Shown piece by piece: positions 1 to 11,172 of a stretch of DNA of 64,000 nt. The stretch is from the NCBI GenBank assembly GCA_018296165.2, contig JACKQL020000021.1:744001-808000 (forward strand), written 5' to 3'. Each line of letters begins with the position of its first letter. The stretch's first letter is position 1. The notes beneath the pieces are model-generated. The model worked only from the letters and a program-made list of their open reading frames with translations, made no database searches and was not told the DNA's origin. Origin of the DNA: Termitomyces sp. T153. Taxonomy: Eukaryota > Basidiomycota > Agaricomycetes > Agaricales > Lyophyllaceae. The translations under genes were made by a program, and so were the position numbers.

Positions 1-85
1 TATGATCAAAACATCGAAATATATGTTCACCTTCCACAATGGCATGGTGGTGACTATGGAAGGTCAGGTATTTGGGCCTAGGTCC
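1..85 (+). pseudogene. Fragment of gypsy E-type leader/gag region
   Basis: This stub is closely similar to about 28,365-28,440, the 5' internal part of gypsy element E. Both contain the same ATGTTCACCTTC start and the run GGTCAGGT...GGCCTAGGTCC. The match stops exactly at the L1 LTR beginning at 86, so an E-type copy was interrupted here by element A. Nothing can be said about its own product. Confidence 0.6.
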
Positions 86-1069
86 TGTCAGGTTTTGCTG
101 ATGTGGGCTCAGCTTAACTGGGCAAATCCTTACTAGGTGGACATGACATCCTGCACTTATACCCTAGCATCCCAGAGAGGTCTAGATGTCAGATACTTGC
201 AAGGATGAGTTAAGAGAAGTGGTCTGAGCAAGTCTGAGCAAGTCTGGGGAAGTCTGGGGAAGTCTAAGACAAGGTACAATGAGGGCCAAGCTTGGGGATT
301 TCATCAGCCACAAGTCTGGGGTGGATACTGGGGTTGTAGGATGATTAAGAGGCATGCAAGCAATGGGAGCAGTACCAAAGTTTGATGGGGGATTGGATAG
401 AGTTGATGGGTTTCAGGGCTAATTGTAGGACAAGTCTGGAGTTAGATATGAATGTACAGAGCCATAAATGTGTGAACAGAGATATGTACAGAGATTGGAA
501 TGGAGTTAGAGTTGACAGGAAATCATGCAATGTGAAAGGAAATTGAGGCAGATGAGACAAGGACAAAATGGAATTGAAAGATATGAGATTAGAGGCAATG
601 AGACAAAAGAAAGAAACAGAGACAAAACCAGAAACAAAATGTAACAAACACAGATGTAAGTAGGCAATATCAAAACTACTGTAGCAGATATTATGCTATG
701 ACTTAAGTACTAACTATGGGAACTCCTCTGGAGATTGCAGGTCTGGCAGTGGGGCTTGTCAGAGCCACACAGGGTCAACAGGTGTCAGTTCTGATTAGTT
801 GGTAGTCTACAGTGACACATTGGTGTGGGCCTGTGATGTATGTCATGGTTCAGGAAAGCATTCGGGATAACCAGGGGCTTAGTGGGGAGCAGGGAAGCAT
901 TTGAATCAGCTAAGGAAGTGGCAGAGTTGACTGACAAAGCAGCAGAGTTTACTGGGGCAGGTGCCAGGGGTGGCCAAAGATTGGGGTGGGTTGAGGAGGC
1001 ATTGGCAGTATCCTGGAGAAGTGGGCTTTGCTTGGGGGAGGTCTGGAGGCCTGAGGATGGGTTGTGACC
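86..1069 (-). repeat. L1 long terminal repeat, 3' LTR of gypsy A
   Basis: The left edge is TGTCAGG at 86 and the right edge is ..GGTTGTGAC near 1,069. On the minus strand the LTR begins TGGTCACAACCC just after the purine-rich tract AGAAGGAGTTGTGA, a polypurine-tract arrangement. The same family recurs at 20,561-21,447, 29,540-30,616, 35,178-35,612, 48,885-49,852 and 63,699-end. All share the TGTCA..TGACA ends and an inner motif AATATCAAGACT. A G-rich direct repeat of period about 11 (AAGTCTGGGG) lies at 228-262. Confidence 0.85.
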
Positions 1070-3150
1070 ATCACAACTCCTTCTGCATCAAGACCCTTGA
1101 GGCATGGGGTACAAGTTGGGGGTGGGAGGAGGCATGGAAATTGAAGTCAGAGCAATATTGATCAATCTGCAGCCAGTGGCAGCAGCATGGGGAACAAAGT
1201 TGAAGCAAGGCTGCCACTTGTCAGGAAGTCCCTCCTAACTGATTAAAGGGGTTAGAACATACTCTGGTGCTTTCCAACTTTGCCTCCATATTTTCCTCTG
1301 CATCATCATCAGCTTCATCATTGTTGACCCCACTCCCTTTGAATGAGAACCATGTCAACTTTTGGGCCAAATACAAAGGTCAGTGAGAGGAATTTGACTA
1401 GTGCCAAGACCAGAGAAGGGTTGACTCAATGTATCAACATCATAAGTATGGTGGTGAATGTCAGGGCCAATTTACTGATTTTGACAGAGCTATTTGTAGT
1501 GGTGGCAGGTTTGTCCAGGTACTCCCCAGGCTCTAGCATCATCAGCACAGCCAGCCTCAGCACTATTGATATGTTTGTCAAGACAAAGCCTGGGGCCAGA
1601 GATAGTGCAGGTTGTTCCAGAGGCCCAGCAGGTTCCACAAGCAGAAATGATGCTGGAGAGGTTTGTAGTGGTTGAGTGGCTGCAGGGTTCCCCAACCTTG
1701 AAGTGGTGCCAGGTGGAGGCCCTGGTAAGTCATTGGGGTAACATTCCATGTTTCAGCTGAGACAGTCTCCAGTGTGCTCCCTACACTTGGTGTGAGGAAT
1801 GCTGTGAGTTTGAGGTGCTAGTAGCAGAGTTGCCCTGGGACTCCTCCATGTGCCTTCTATGTTGTATGAGGGATGAGAAGTGCCCTGTCTTATGGGAGTG
1901 GTGCATGGTGTGCATGACTGCAAAGTAGGGTCAGGAGCAGGCATGGGTGAGAGAGCAGCTTGGAGAGGGATGGAAGGGCAGAGTGTTAGAGGGCAGAGGT
2001 TTGATGGGGCAGGTGGGGCAGGTGGGGCCACTGCAGAGAGGTTACAGGGAGAAGGCACCCACCATGCAGGACAAGGAGAAGTGGAGAACATTCCTCCCTC
2101 CTGAGGCTGGGCTTAGTAAGAGGCTCTAGGTAGAGGTGAGCATAGTGGGTTCTCTGGAGCACCATGTGTACTCTCCTAGCTTGGAGGCTTTGATGGGGCA
2201 GTCTGCATATATCCCTAAGCCCATGCCTCCCATTGCTGAGCAGCTCCTATGCTAGCAAGTGGAGAGTTTGATGAGGTTGTTAGCAGCACAGAAGAAAGAG
2301 CTCTGGAGGGTGGGCAAGAAATGGGATATAGCATGGTGGAAGCAGGAAATTGCTGTGCAGATGGCCATGGAGCAGACTATGGAGGCTTAGGGGTTGAGGG
2401 AGTGGCTGGTCCAGCTGAAGGCACAGATTGCAAGGGAGGCAGAGGAGTGGCTGGAGCAGTTGAAGTTATGGGTGGGGCATGGAGAAGAAAGGGTGCATGG
2501 AGTGTCAGAGGCTGGTGTATCCCTAGCAGTGGTGGAGGCTGGGAGGAGGTGGGAGGAGTTGCTTGCAAATAAGGCAGCCTTGAGGTGGAGGGGCATCATG
2601 TGTAAGTCTTTGTTTCTTCTTGCTCCAGCTGTACTGATATGACCTGGCAGGCTGGATCTGAGAATACTGGATTCTCCTTGACAGAGCATCTACTGCACTC
2701 ACATTTATTTAATATGGACTGGTGCAGATGCCTGGAGACTTCCTTTCAGAGCTGGGTCTAAGGGTGGGGCAGATGGGGCAGTTGCTAATGGAGCACTAAA
2801 GGCAAAACACAGTGGAACCTGGGGCATGGTGGGAGATGGCTGTGGGTGTGGGGGAGCCCCTACCCAGTTATCCAGAGATCCTAGCTGTAGTAGTGACCCA
2901 AATGAAAGTTAATTTGGTCAGGGGGATAGGAGGGAGAGTTCTGGAGGAGAGTGAGGTGGCCCAGACTCATACATTGTCTTGCTTGCATTGGACCTGCTGA
3001 TATGTTGTACCATTCTGTAACCATAGTCTATGACCAACTGTATTTTGGACTAATTTAACTTTGGGTTTCTGGCATGAAAATAGTTAAACTTTAGTTCACA
3101 TGAAAGAGAGGAGAGAAGAAACATGCAGGAGGTCTTTGGTGGGAGTTGAA
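1070..3150 (-). pseudogene. Post-pol accessory region of gypsy A
   Basis: About 2 kb lie between the chromodomain end and the 3' LTR, much more than a chromovirus needs there. The same segment occurs in element F at 30,617-32,690. Both copies share CTCTGGTGCTTTCC and GAGCAATATTGATC-like stretches, and the minus-strand translation near 1,190-1,330 resembles that of 30,740-30,880 (an SNPF.. run followed by a stop and a QVAAL-like run). This suggests a decayed extra ORF downstream of pol, of unknown function. Stops and frame changes prevent any domain call. Confidence 0.45.
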
Positions 3151-3153
3151 TCC

Positions 3154-3700
3154 CTAGTAGATCCAGAGGTGGGGGTTACACCTACTAATTCCATCTGTAC
3201 TAGCTAGTCCCAGGGGCTCCAGAGCTTGGTGGAGTGTTATTGTGGAAGTTCTGGAGTTCAGTGGGGGCATTGGAAAGGTTTCTTTGGGGCTCCCAGGTGT
3301 TGTCTTCAGGTCTATAGCCCTTCCAATGGACCAGATAGTGGGGTTGGCCATCGATGATGCAGGAGTTGAGGATGTGGTCTACTTTGTAGTGGTATTTGTC
3401 CTCAACTTCAATGGGTGGCAGTTGGCTGGGTTGTTGTCTGTGGAAGGGGTCCAGAGCATATTCTTTGAGGAAGCAGATGTGGAAAACTGGGTGGAGGCCT
3501 TTTAGGCCTGGAAGTAGGTCTAGGTTGTAGGCATGGATTGAGACCTTCTGGAGGATTATGAAGGGGCTAAGTCACTTGTAGTTGAGCTTGACAGAGGGTT
3601 TCTGGGTCTTGAGGTTGCATTGATCAAGCCATGCCAGAGTTCTGAGTTCTGGGGGTCCAGTCAGGGGTGGGGTCACATCAGATGTCAGTGTGCTTGGAAT
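3154..3700 (-). pseudogene. Gypsy A integrase C-terminus and chromodomain
   Basis: On the minus strand, about 3,363-3,255 reads as a well-kept chromodomain core: hydrophobic start DHILNS, aromatic-rich HYLVHWKGY, then EDNTWEP. This is the histone-tail-binding fold that chromovirus integrases carry for targeted insertion. Upstream (3,400-3,700) is the GPF/GPY-like integrase C-terminal stretch, now frame-broken. It is the 3' end of pol in element A. Confidence 0.8.
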
Positions 3701-4290
3701 AGGCTTAGTTGGCAGTGTTGATTTTGTTCTGGAGAGAACTGGTGGAGGGACCAGAGGTCCTCAGCAGCTTTGTGGGCAACATGGGAGAGGGTATCCTTGA
3801 GGTACAGTGTGAGCTGGGGGCTGTAGTGCTTGTTGGCATAGAAAGGAGAAACTCCAGTGGCAGAGGGAGGGGTGTTATTGTAAGTCAACTTGGCAAGGGG
3901 GAGTCCTGCATGCCAGTTGTTGTGTCAATAATGAATATATAGGCAGAGATACTGTTCCAATGTCTGATTTACTTGTTTTCTTTGTCCATTGGTCTCCAGG
4001 TAGTAGGTGATGGAGAGGTTGGTCTTTAGTTTAGGAGCTTTGCATAATGACTGCCAAAACTGTAAGACAAAAAGAGGGCCATGGTTAGAGATGATGTCTT
4101 TCAGGAGTCCATGCTTGGAGAATACATGTTCAAGGAATAACATGGTGAACTCTGGAGCATTGTGGGTGGTGGAGCAGGGAATAAAGAGGGCTTGCTTGCT
4201 GAGTTGGCAAACAACAATGAGGATTGTGTCAAATCCCTCAGAGTTGGGGAGCTTGACAATATGGTCCATTGAAATCAAGAACTAGGGCTG
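3700..4290 (-). pseudogene. Gypsy A integrase catalytic core
   Basis: A minus-strand frame at 4,278-3,925 matches the retroviral-type integrase core. It starts ISMDHIVKLP with the first catalytic Asp. The second Asp position reads SNHGPL (Asp to Asn), and the Glu position reads NGQRKQVNQ (Glu to Lys). Both losses are G-to-A changes of the kind CpG decay gives at codon borders. The frame then runs through the LEQYL segment. The enzyme cannot be catalytic as read. Confidence 0.8.
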
Positions 4291-4389
4291 GTGGCCAATG
4301 GTGGAGGTTTCAACAGGCTGTAGTGGCAGTGGCAGGGTACTTTGGCCTGGAGGCATGGTTGGCAGGCCTGTACATATTGTGTAATGTCC

Positions 4390-4960
4390 TTCATTCCTGG
4401 CCTAAAGTAAATCCAGGATATGAGTTGGAGAGTCTTACAAATTCCTGGATGTTACTGGAATTTATGGTTGTAGTGCTGCCAGAGTATGTTGAGGCAAATG
4501 GACTTGTGGTCCAGAGCATAGATTTGTTCTTTTGAGAGGAGGAGTCAGTGATCCAGAAACAGTGTGAAGGGTTGGTCAGTTGCTGGTTTGTCAGCAGAGT
4601 TGTTTTGGGTGTCATGCTGGGTGAAGGAGTCCAGAGGTGCATTTTGTATTTGGTGGAGGATTCCTTCTTTATTCATAATCAGCATGGCATGCAAATGCTC
4701 AGGAGGGATGGCTACTTAATAATTGAATGCATTCTGCTCAGCCTCAAATGACTTCTTTGGATACACATCAAGGTGAGGATGTTGGGTTTTGGACCAAGTT
4801 GATTGGGGCAGTAGTGGATGGTGAAGTTGGAGAGGGTTTTGGACCAGCAAGCTTGCTGGTGGCTGAGTTGCTTGGTGGTGGTGAAGTATTGCAGATTGTT
4901 GTGGTTGGAGTAGACTTGGATGTGATGAGGGTGTTTAAGGAGGACTAGGGTGGAGATGTG
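4390..4960 (-). pseudogene. Gypsy A RNase H remnant and spacer
   Basis: The minus strand at about 4,940-4,770 gives a tethered RNase H tail: VYSNHNNLQYFTT, then an LSHQQACWSKTLS-like run and a KPNILT-like end. The next segment, 4,642-4,391, corresponds to the spacer before the integrase zinc finger. Only about 500 bp separate this from the protease, so most of the reverse transcriptase has been deleted from this copy. Confidence 0.7.
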
Positions 4961-4989
4961 CTTTCCTCCCTTTCTGGGTTGTCTTTGAG

Positions 4990-5520
4990 GGTAGTGGGGT
5001 TTTGGGTAGCTCTGAAGCTGCTGGAGTTGAGATCAGGAACATTGGAGCTCAAGGGGGGCTAGAGGCAGAGGAGAATAGCTGCTGCTTGACTTGCTTTGGG
5101 GCCTGGGAACTGCATGGTGAGGTCCTTCCAGTCAATTTTCAGAGTTGATGTTCTACAATCAGGGGAGTCCAAGCACAATTGGGGTTGATTTTGGAAGCTG
5201 GGTGACAAGGAGCTGGGCCTGAAATCTTAAATTGTTGTTGAGGATGAGGGTGCTGTTGTGATACTGAGTAATTCTGATTGAGGCAGGGATTCCATGGAAG
5301 GGCTGGAGCTCAAGGAGCTTGTTGAGGGAGTTGTGGGGAAGGTTGAGCTGCTTGTTGACAAAGGTGCTAGAGGCTCCACTGTTGACAAGGGCGGGGAGAA
5401 CTGCAGGGGAGTTGCCCAGTGAGACATTGATAATGAAAGATTGTGCAGACCTCAAGTGGAGCTGTGGAGGAGTCTGGCAGACATACATGGCATTTTCTAG
5501 GCCCTTGTAGTTGGGTGAGA
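4990..5520 (-). pseudogene. Gypsy A aspartic protease
   Basis: The minus frame 5,488-5,159 has the retropepsin flap and active-site context ALVNSGASSTFV, where the usual D-S-G is now N-S-G, and ends with the IVLGLP strand. Downstream, DWKDLTMQFPG at about 5,130-5,095 is the usual linker towards reverse transcriptase. The Asp-to-Asn change should abolish cleavage. Confidence 0.75.
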
Positions 5521-5958
5521 GATTGAAGGCAACTGGTCCAGAGTCAGTTGGGCTATTCTAGTCAAGGCAGAGGGTAAGGTTGGGCTAGTTTATGTGAGAT
5601 TGGTGGTGTGGAGCCATAAAAAAACAAGAACAATGGGGACAGAGGAGGGTGTTATAGAGGAGGAGGATGTGAGAGGAGTGCAAGGGGAGGTGTGCTGGGG
5701 GGGTATCTGAAGAAAGAACCATTGTGCAGAAGAATGCAGCTAGGGCAGAGAAGACATTAGTGTCTGATCCATCATTTAGTGTATCTTTGAGATCTAAACT
5801 GCTGACTTGTTTTCCATAAACTAGTAATTGCAGTCTTTGTTGTCAATAGTCTATACAGCACATCCCATCACCTAGCATCTAGGGCAACTATTGATGAAGT
5901 GTCCCTGCTAACTGCACAAGATACATGCACTCTCTTTCCATTGTTTCTCCTGTATCTC
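5520..5958 (-). pseudogene. Gypsy A gag zinc-knuckle end
   Basis: On the minus strand around 5,950-5,870 there is a CCHC knuckle spaced C-x2-C-x4-H-x4-C (ACILC..QGHFINSC), broken by one TAG inside it. This is the nucleic-acid-binding end of gag, just before the protease. The reading frame stops being continuous at 5,958, where an L2 LTR with a 5-bp duplication (ATCTC) has inserted. The other flank resumes at 19,738. Confidence 0.65.
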
Positions 5959-6082
5959 TGTCAGGGGATGTCCCACTTGGTCCCCCTTCTCCTTCTCCAT
6001 TTCTTGTCAGATTTCCCTTGCTATAGTTTTCCTTCATTCTCCTTCCTTTTCCCTATCTATTGGTCCTAGTTTCAGCCCTCAG
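5959..6082 (+). repeat. Left part of solo L2 LTR (family 2)
   Basis: It begins TGTCAGGGGATGTCC right after ATCTC (5,954-5,958). The sequence matches the first 124 bp of the L2 LTR seen inverted at 14,673-14,796. It stops at CCCTCAG, where the end of a second, oppositely oriented L2 LTR abuts. The other half of the same solo LTR is at 19,445-19,737, followed by ATCTC. The solo LTR was therefore split by element C. Confidence 0.65.
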
Positions 6083-6375
6083 TATAAGGGCAACTTCTGG
6101 AGGCTGCAGCTCAATCACACAACTGGCAAAGGGAAATCCAAAGTTTATTTGGTACTGTACAGTGTCTACTGAGATAACTACTCACCTGGCAAAGGGAAAT
6201 CCAAAGAAAACAAGTCTGGGGATTCCCTAGGCCAGGTGTGACACTTCAGAGGCTTCAAAAGCATGAGAAACAACTGTACAGTATGATAGAGAAAAAAGAT
6301 AAAAGTGATGTGTCAGCAATTGATCAGCAGTTACATAAGCTGGTGGCAGTGTCAAAGGGGCCACACTTGTCTGAA
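6083..6375 (-). repeat. Second part of 3' LTR of gypsy C
   Basis: Read on the minus strand, this 293-bp piece runs from TTCAGACAAG to GTTGCCCTTATA, the L2 3' end. Together with 14,796-14,649 it makes one L2 LTR of about 441 bp that directly follows the polypurine tract of element C. The two parts are separated by the Helitrons at 6,376-14,648. An inverted copy of this piece lies at 19,445-19,737. Confidence 0.7.
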
Positions 6376-6407
6376 TGAGCTATGCCCTGTGCCTTTGGCA
6401 TGGGCCT

Positions 6408-6935
6408 GTAGCTCTTGCTTCATCCCAGACCAAACCTCATTTCATTCAGTTAGGTCCTCGATATTCTACTCAATGCTTCATTCCAGACCCAACCTCACTT
6501 CATTTGGTTAGGTCCTCAATATTCTACTCAATGCTTCATTCCAGACCCAACCTCACTTTGTTTGGTTAGGTCCTTGTATTTCAAACTTAATGCTTCATCC
6601 CAGACCCAACCTCACTTCATTTGGTTAGGTCCTTGATATTCTACTCAATGCTTCATCCCAGACCTAACCAAACAAAGTGAGGTTAGGTCCTTGTATTTCA
6701 AAGTCAATGCTAAGTCCCAGACTCAACCTCACTTTGTTTGGTTAGGTCTTTGTATTTCCAACTTAATGCTAAGTCCCAGACCTAACCTAACTTTGTGTGG
6801 TTAGGTCCTCAATATTCTACTCAATGCTTCATTCCAGACCCAACCTCACTTTGTTTGGTTATGTCCTTGTATTTCAAACTTAATGCTAAGTCTCAGACCC
6901 AACCTCACTTCATTTGGTTAGGTCTTTGTATTTTG
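6408..6935. repeat. Minisatellite near Helitron-2 3' end
   Basis: Roughly eight tandem units of about 60-66 bp, each with CAACCTCACTT, a TTGGTTAGGTCC-like block and CTTCATCCCAGACC. Two unit types alternate (GATATTCTACTCAATGC versus GTATTTCAAACTTAATGC). The same units occur about three times at 13,655-13,845 next to the 3' end of Helitron-1, where they still read CTTCGTTCGGTTAGG, so here the CpGs have decayed. Confidence 0.85.
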
Positions 6936-7027
6936 TTGACTAAGTATTGTTTTTCTCTTACAATTCAATACACTGAGATTTTATGTATAAACCAATCATG
7001 TATCTATATTACATTATTAACGAAATA

Positions 7028-8202
7028 CTACAATGTCCACTGGTATATATTAGAGATGCTGCCACTGATTTGTAAACCATTGAGAATATCTATACTACAT
7101 GGTCCAACTATATATATTAGGTGCTGAAGTTCATAGAAGTTAGCAATTTGTTGACTGAATCCAACCAAAGTCACACTTACATTTGTAAACCATTCAGGAT
7201 TTCCTGATAGACAATATTTGCAGTCTTTCTTGATGTGTTTTCTGAGTCCAAGATGACTTTGATACAATCTCCCAATGTGCACCAAGAGAGTGCAACATAA
7301 AGTTGGCCATGTGAAAAACTCCTGATTGAAGGTCCAATCCAACATGCTTGACTGATTGACCCTGAGACTTGTTGATTGTCATAGCAAAGGCCAATCAAAC
7401 TGGGAATTGTCTCCTGTGCAATGGAATTGGCAAATCCTCTTCAGAGACATCCATGTTGATTCTTGGAATCAAAACAATTGATCCTGCAAACTTGGCATCC
7501 CCACTGATGATCTGACATCTGAGAACTCTGGTGCTGATGTGGGTGACAATCATTCTTGTTCCATTGCAAAGTCCTTTAGTTGTATCCAGATTCCTGAGCA
7601 GCATGACAGGAACACCAATCTTCAGACCCAATTTAGCTAAAGGCAAATTACTGGCTTTCAAAGAGTTAAGGTATTCCATTGGATACAATGTCAGATCATT
7701 AACATTTCCATCATTAGACATGACAGAGTCTGCACCCTGCATAACCTTCTCTTCTCCTAGATATCTCTGCAGAACCTCTGAGTTGATATCCTCTATATCA
7801 GAGTTCTTGCCAGAAAGAATGGTTCAGTCCAGGTAATACTGATCATCTTGATCATCTTGATAGTGATTAATATGAGGATAAGTGGAAGAGATTAATCCTT
7901 TGATAGAACTGTCATCACAGATCATAGTTGCAGGAAGTTGTACTGTTTCTCCAGGCCCAAGATTTCTTCCAGCACCAACATCCAATAACCAAGCTGCATG
8001 AGCAATGTTATCAGGAGTCTGATCCAATCTCATGTTTTGAAGCAAGTAGTGGACTTGAATCTGATCCCAAAGTCTTCACCTTTTGAATCATCTGCTGCCT
8101 GAGTCCTTGTTGGATAACTGGGAGAGTTTGTCTAAAATCTCCTCCAAACACCACAGTCACTCCACCAAAAGGAACATCCTTCTCTAGGATGTCTCTGAAC
8201 CC
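7028..8202 (-). pseudogene. Helitron-2 helicase C-terminal half
   Basis: Broken minus frames (8,045-7,824, 7,742-7,395, 7,394-7,194) cover the second RecA-like half of the PIF1-type helicase. Visible are the segment GVPVMLLRNLD followed by GLCNGTRM, and the conserved late motif [13 protein letters not shown] with H-V-G downstream. The frames are separated by stops and small shifts, so the protein is not contiguous. Its role in an intact element would be unwinding DNA during rolling-circle transposition. Confidence 0.8.
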
Positions 8203-9370
8203 TCAATCCACAGAGTCAATGGCATTTTTGTGTTGCATTGGGACTTCATCCCAAATAACAACCTTGGTCTGGAGTAAGAGTTGAGATAACTGAGTTCCTC
8301 TTTTGATATTGGCAATGGATGTATCCAGAGCAGGAATGGGGATTTTGAACCTTGAATGTGCAGTTCTACCACCCTCCAGCAATAAGGCAGCAATCCCAGA
8401 TGATGCTACACATAATGCCACATCTCCATTGGACCAAACAGCAGAAGCCAAAGTGTTGCAGACAAATGTTTTGCCACATCCACCTGCACTGTGAATGAAT
8501 ATCATCTTGCCCAACTTGCTGTCCACAGAGTCCATAACTTCATTAAAGGCCCCCAGTTGTTCACCATTAAACCTGGCCTTGTTTTCATCCACCCTTCTCT
8601 TCAACTCCTCAACATCATAATCTGTTTCTTCTTGCAAAAGCCTATTTCCTGAAATTATTTGATCAGTATCAATGTCAACTCTTTATACAATGTCCAACTT
8701 GCCTGGAATCACATTCCAAACTTGTTGAGGTTCTGGCATATTGGGAAAGTCTTGAAGAGTCTTGCCAAAATTCTTCAAATTGTCATTGATCAGATAAAGA
8801 CCATAGTCATAGACATCTTCATCAGTAAAGACTCTGTCCCTGTACTGCTGGATATTCTCCAATTTGTGTTGAAGATCATCACAAATGGAGTGCTTGAATT
8901 TGTCCCATAGAGACTCTGGAGTGATAGGAGCACAGTAGAATTGGAGCAGCTTCAGCAAGTCATTGCCTCCATTCTGCATCATCTTTTAGAAGACCAAGGA
9001 CCTTGCATGCCTCCTTGTAAGTAGGATAGGTGTGGCCATTGACTGTCCTGAGATCAGCCCATGATGTTGCATTGGTCACAACTGTCAGGAGCATCCTGAG
9101 GTAGAACCTTTCTCCCTGTTTTGGTGAAGCAAAGTACATCCTTCCAATAGCTGTTCCTCTCTGCCTCTCCTTCCAGGTCCTTTTGGAAGCTTCATAGACA
9201 AACTTGGTTGGAAAGTTCTGATAAGTGGTGTTGTTATCAGGGAATTTGGCATTGGCTTCAAACCAAGCAGTGAGTGCAGTCTTGTTTGCATTAGGCCTAG
9301 CAGCTACCATCTCCAAAGGTTCATTATCCTGAAAGTAGACTTCATGTTGGCCCTCCAAATGCACAGGTAA
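8203..9370 (-). pseudogene. Helitron-2 linker and helicase Walker region
   Basis: Minus frames 9,364-8,960, 8,982-8,683 and 8,637-8,203 give the linker and the ATPase core. Walker A is SAGGCGKTF (about 8,490-8,465) and Walker B is VVIWDEVPM (about 8,260-8,235), as in PIF1 superfamily-1B helicases. The linker text is repeated in the plus-strand Helitron fragments at 27,505-28,059 and 40,430-40,603. Frame breaks occur near 8,970 and 8,650. Confidence 0.85.
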
Positions 9371-11172
9371 TCAATATACAGGAGGATGCTCTACATGCAT
9401 GTTGAATTCAAAGATGTGCCAGCATGATTCAGCTGCAGAAATGTATCTGGCATCCAAGTGTTCCTTGATTTCATCCCTCTGCTCTCCAGCAATCTCCAAA
9501 GTGGTCCTATCATGGCCTTTGTAGATGTACTTGTGAATGTATTTGATGGCTTCCACTGAAGCACAGACCTCCACATTGATGTGACATTTGTACTTGGCTG
9601 AGAGATAAGGGTCATATGGCACAACATTATGATTGTCATAATGATGACCATTCTTTTCAAAGAAGTGTCCATTGTCAGGCCTGGCATATTGAGGATAGCC
9701 ATTATCTCCATACTGAGTAGCCTCTTGGAACTCCTTTGGGTATTTCTTGGAACATTTGCCATCTACCATGCACTTAGCATTGGGTTTGGCAGCTCCACAT
9801 GGACCATGAACCATGTTGGTAGTAACAACCTGACAACAAAGATAAGTAACTGAATCTAGGATTCCAACAAAGCCAATACCTGATACAATTGAGGCTGAGT
9901 GACTAGATCTGGAATTTGGGCAGAGACAATGGAATCCACATCAGGTGCATCCTTGATCCTGTGATGGCAATGGAAAAAGATCAAGATGTGCATATGTGGA
10001 AGTCCTCTCTTTTGGAATTCAATGGTATGAACATAAGCCACACAGCTGCCAAAGAGACCTTCCTTGATCTCCTTCACCACAGCATTCTTCTTGAGTTCAA
10101 AAACTCTAGCAACAATATCAGGTCGATCAGCAGCTGTTTGCTTCTTCCCATTGACTGCAGGTTCCTTCAAGAGAGCTTCTTCAATTTCTGACCACTTTGG
10201 ATTGGCAGTCATAGTCAAGAAGAGATCAGGTTTTCCAAAATGCCTGTAAATAGCCATAGAGTCCTGGAATAATTGCTGCATTTGTTGTTCACTTCCAGTA
10301 TGAGAGGAAGGAAGAATGACAAGACGGCTCTGTGGGGTGACTTCTTCATCTCCAGCAGCAGCATCCACCACTCCCTGATAGACTTCAGCTCTGATCTTCT
10401 TCTGATTGTGCCAAACCCAATTCAACTTTGTTTGCTCAGTTGAAGCCCATGCATCAACAACATATTGCTGAAATAGCCTCCCACTCCAGAGTAAAGCAGC
10501 ATTAAATTCCAGAGTTCTTTGTTGAAGCCTATATGCATAATATGAGGTTTCAGAGACCTTATTTGTCCTTTGTTGCCCTTGTGGTCCATGTCTGGCAAGA
10601 ATGTTAATGTGGTATCCAGGCTCTCCAGTGGAAAAGATGATTGTGTAGTGCAATGGAGTGTAATATGGATGTAGATGGCTGATCTGCTTCAATTCCCCTC
10701 CATGCAAGTGCAAGACTATATCACGATGATTTGATTGCTCCTCTGAGCCATCTTCAGGAATTACAGCTGCAACACCCTCCTGTTCATTGGGGTCATTGTA
10801 GTGTTGAGGATCTCCAAAATCAGCTGTAAGCTTGACAGAAAGCCTTTGTGGTTGGCCTTCTGGAACTTCTCCCATAATCTGCCTGGCCTGCTTGTATAGG
10901 TCAATGAAGGGATTGACTCTAGCAAGCATATCCTGCAAAGAGGCCATTATCTGAGGGTCCAGCCTGGAATTGTTCTGTTGACGAAAAGCCAATTGCTAAT
11001 TATGGTCATAAAAGTAGAGCTGTGCATATACAGGCAGATTGCCTTCAATAGGAAGCAAGGCACCTGTCAAATGATGTAGTTCTCCATTAATCTTGAAGCT
11101 GTATGGTCCAGGAGCATTGGTAGTGGCATGATCAATTTTGACTCCCAGAGATGTGAATGCAAAGGCTGCATT
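9371..11172 (-). pseudogene. Helitron-2 Rep endonuclease (HUH) domain
   Basis: Two long minus frames (10,992-9,856 and 9,814-9,371), plus 11,172-10,992 in the same frame after one TAG, form the Helitron_like_N/Rep region. Rolling-circle motifs are kept. The two-His motif is GLPHMHILI at about 10,000-9,975, and the tyrosine motif is IKYIHKYIYKG at about 9,555-9,520 with two candidate catalytic Tyr. This protein would nick and join DNA at the element ends. The few breaks (near 10,985 and 9,830) show relatively mild decay. Confidence 0.88.
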
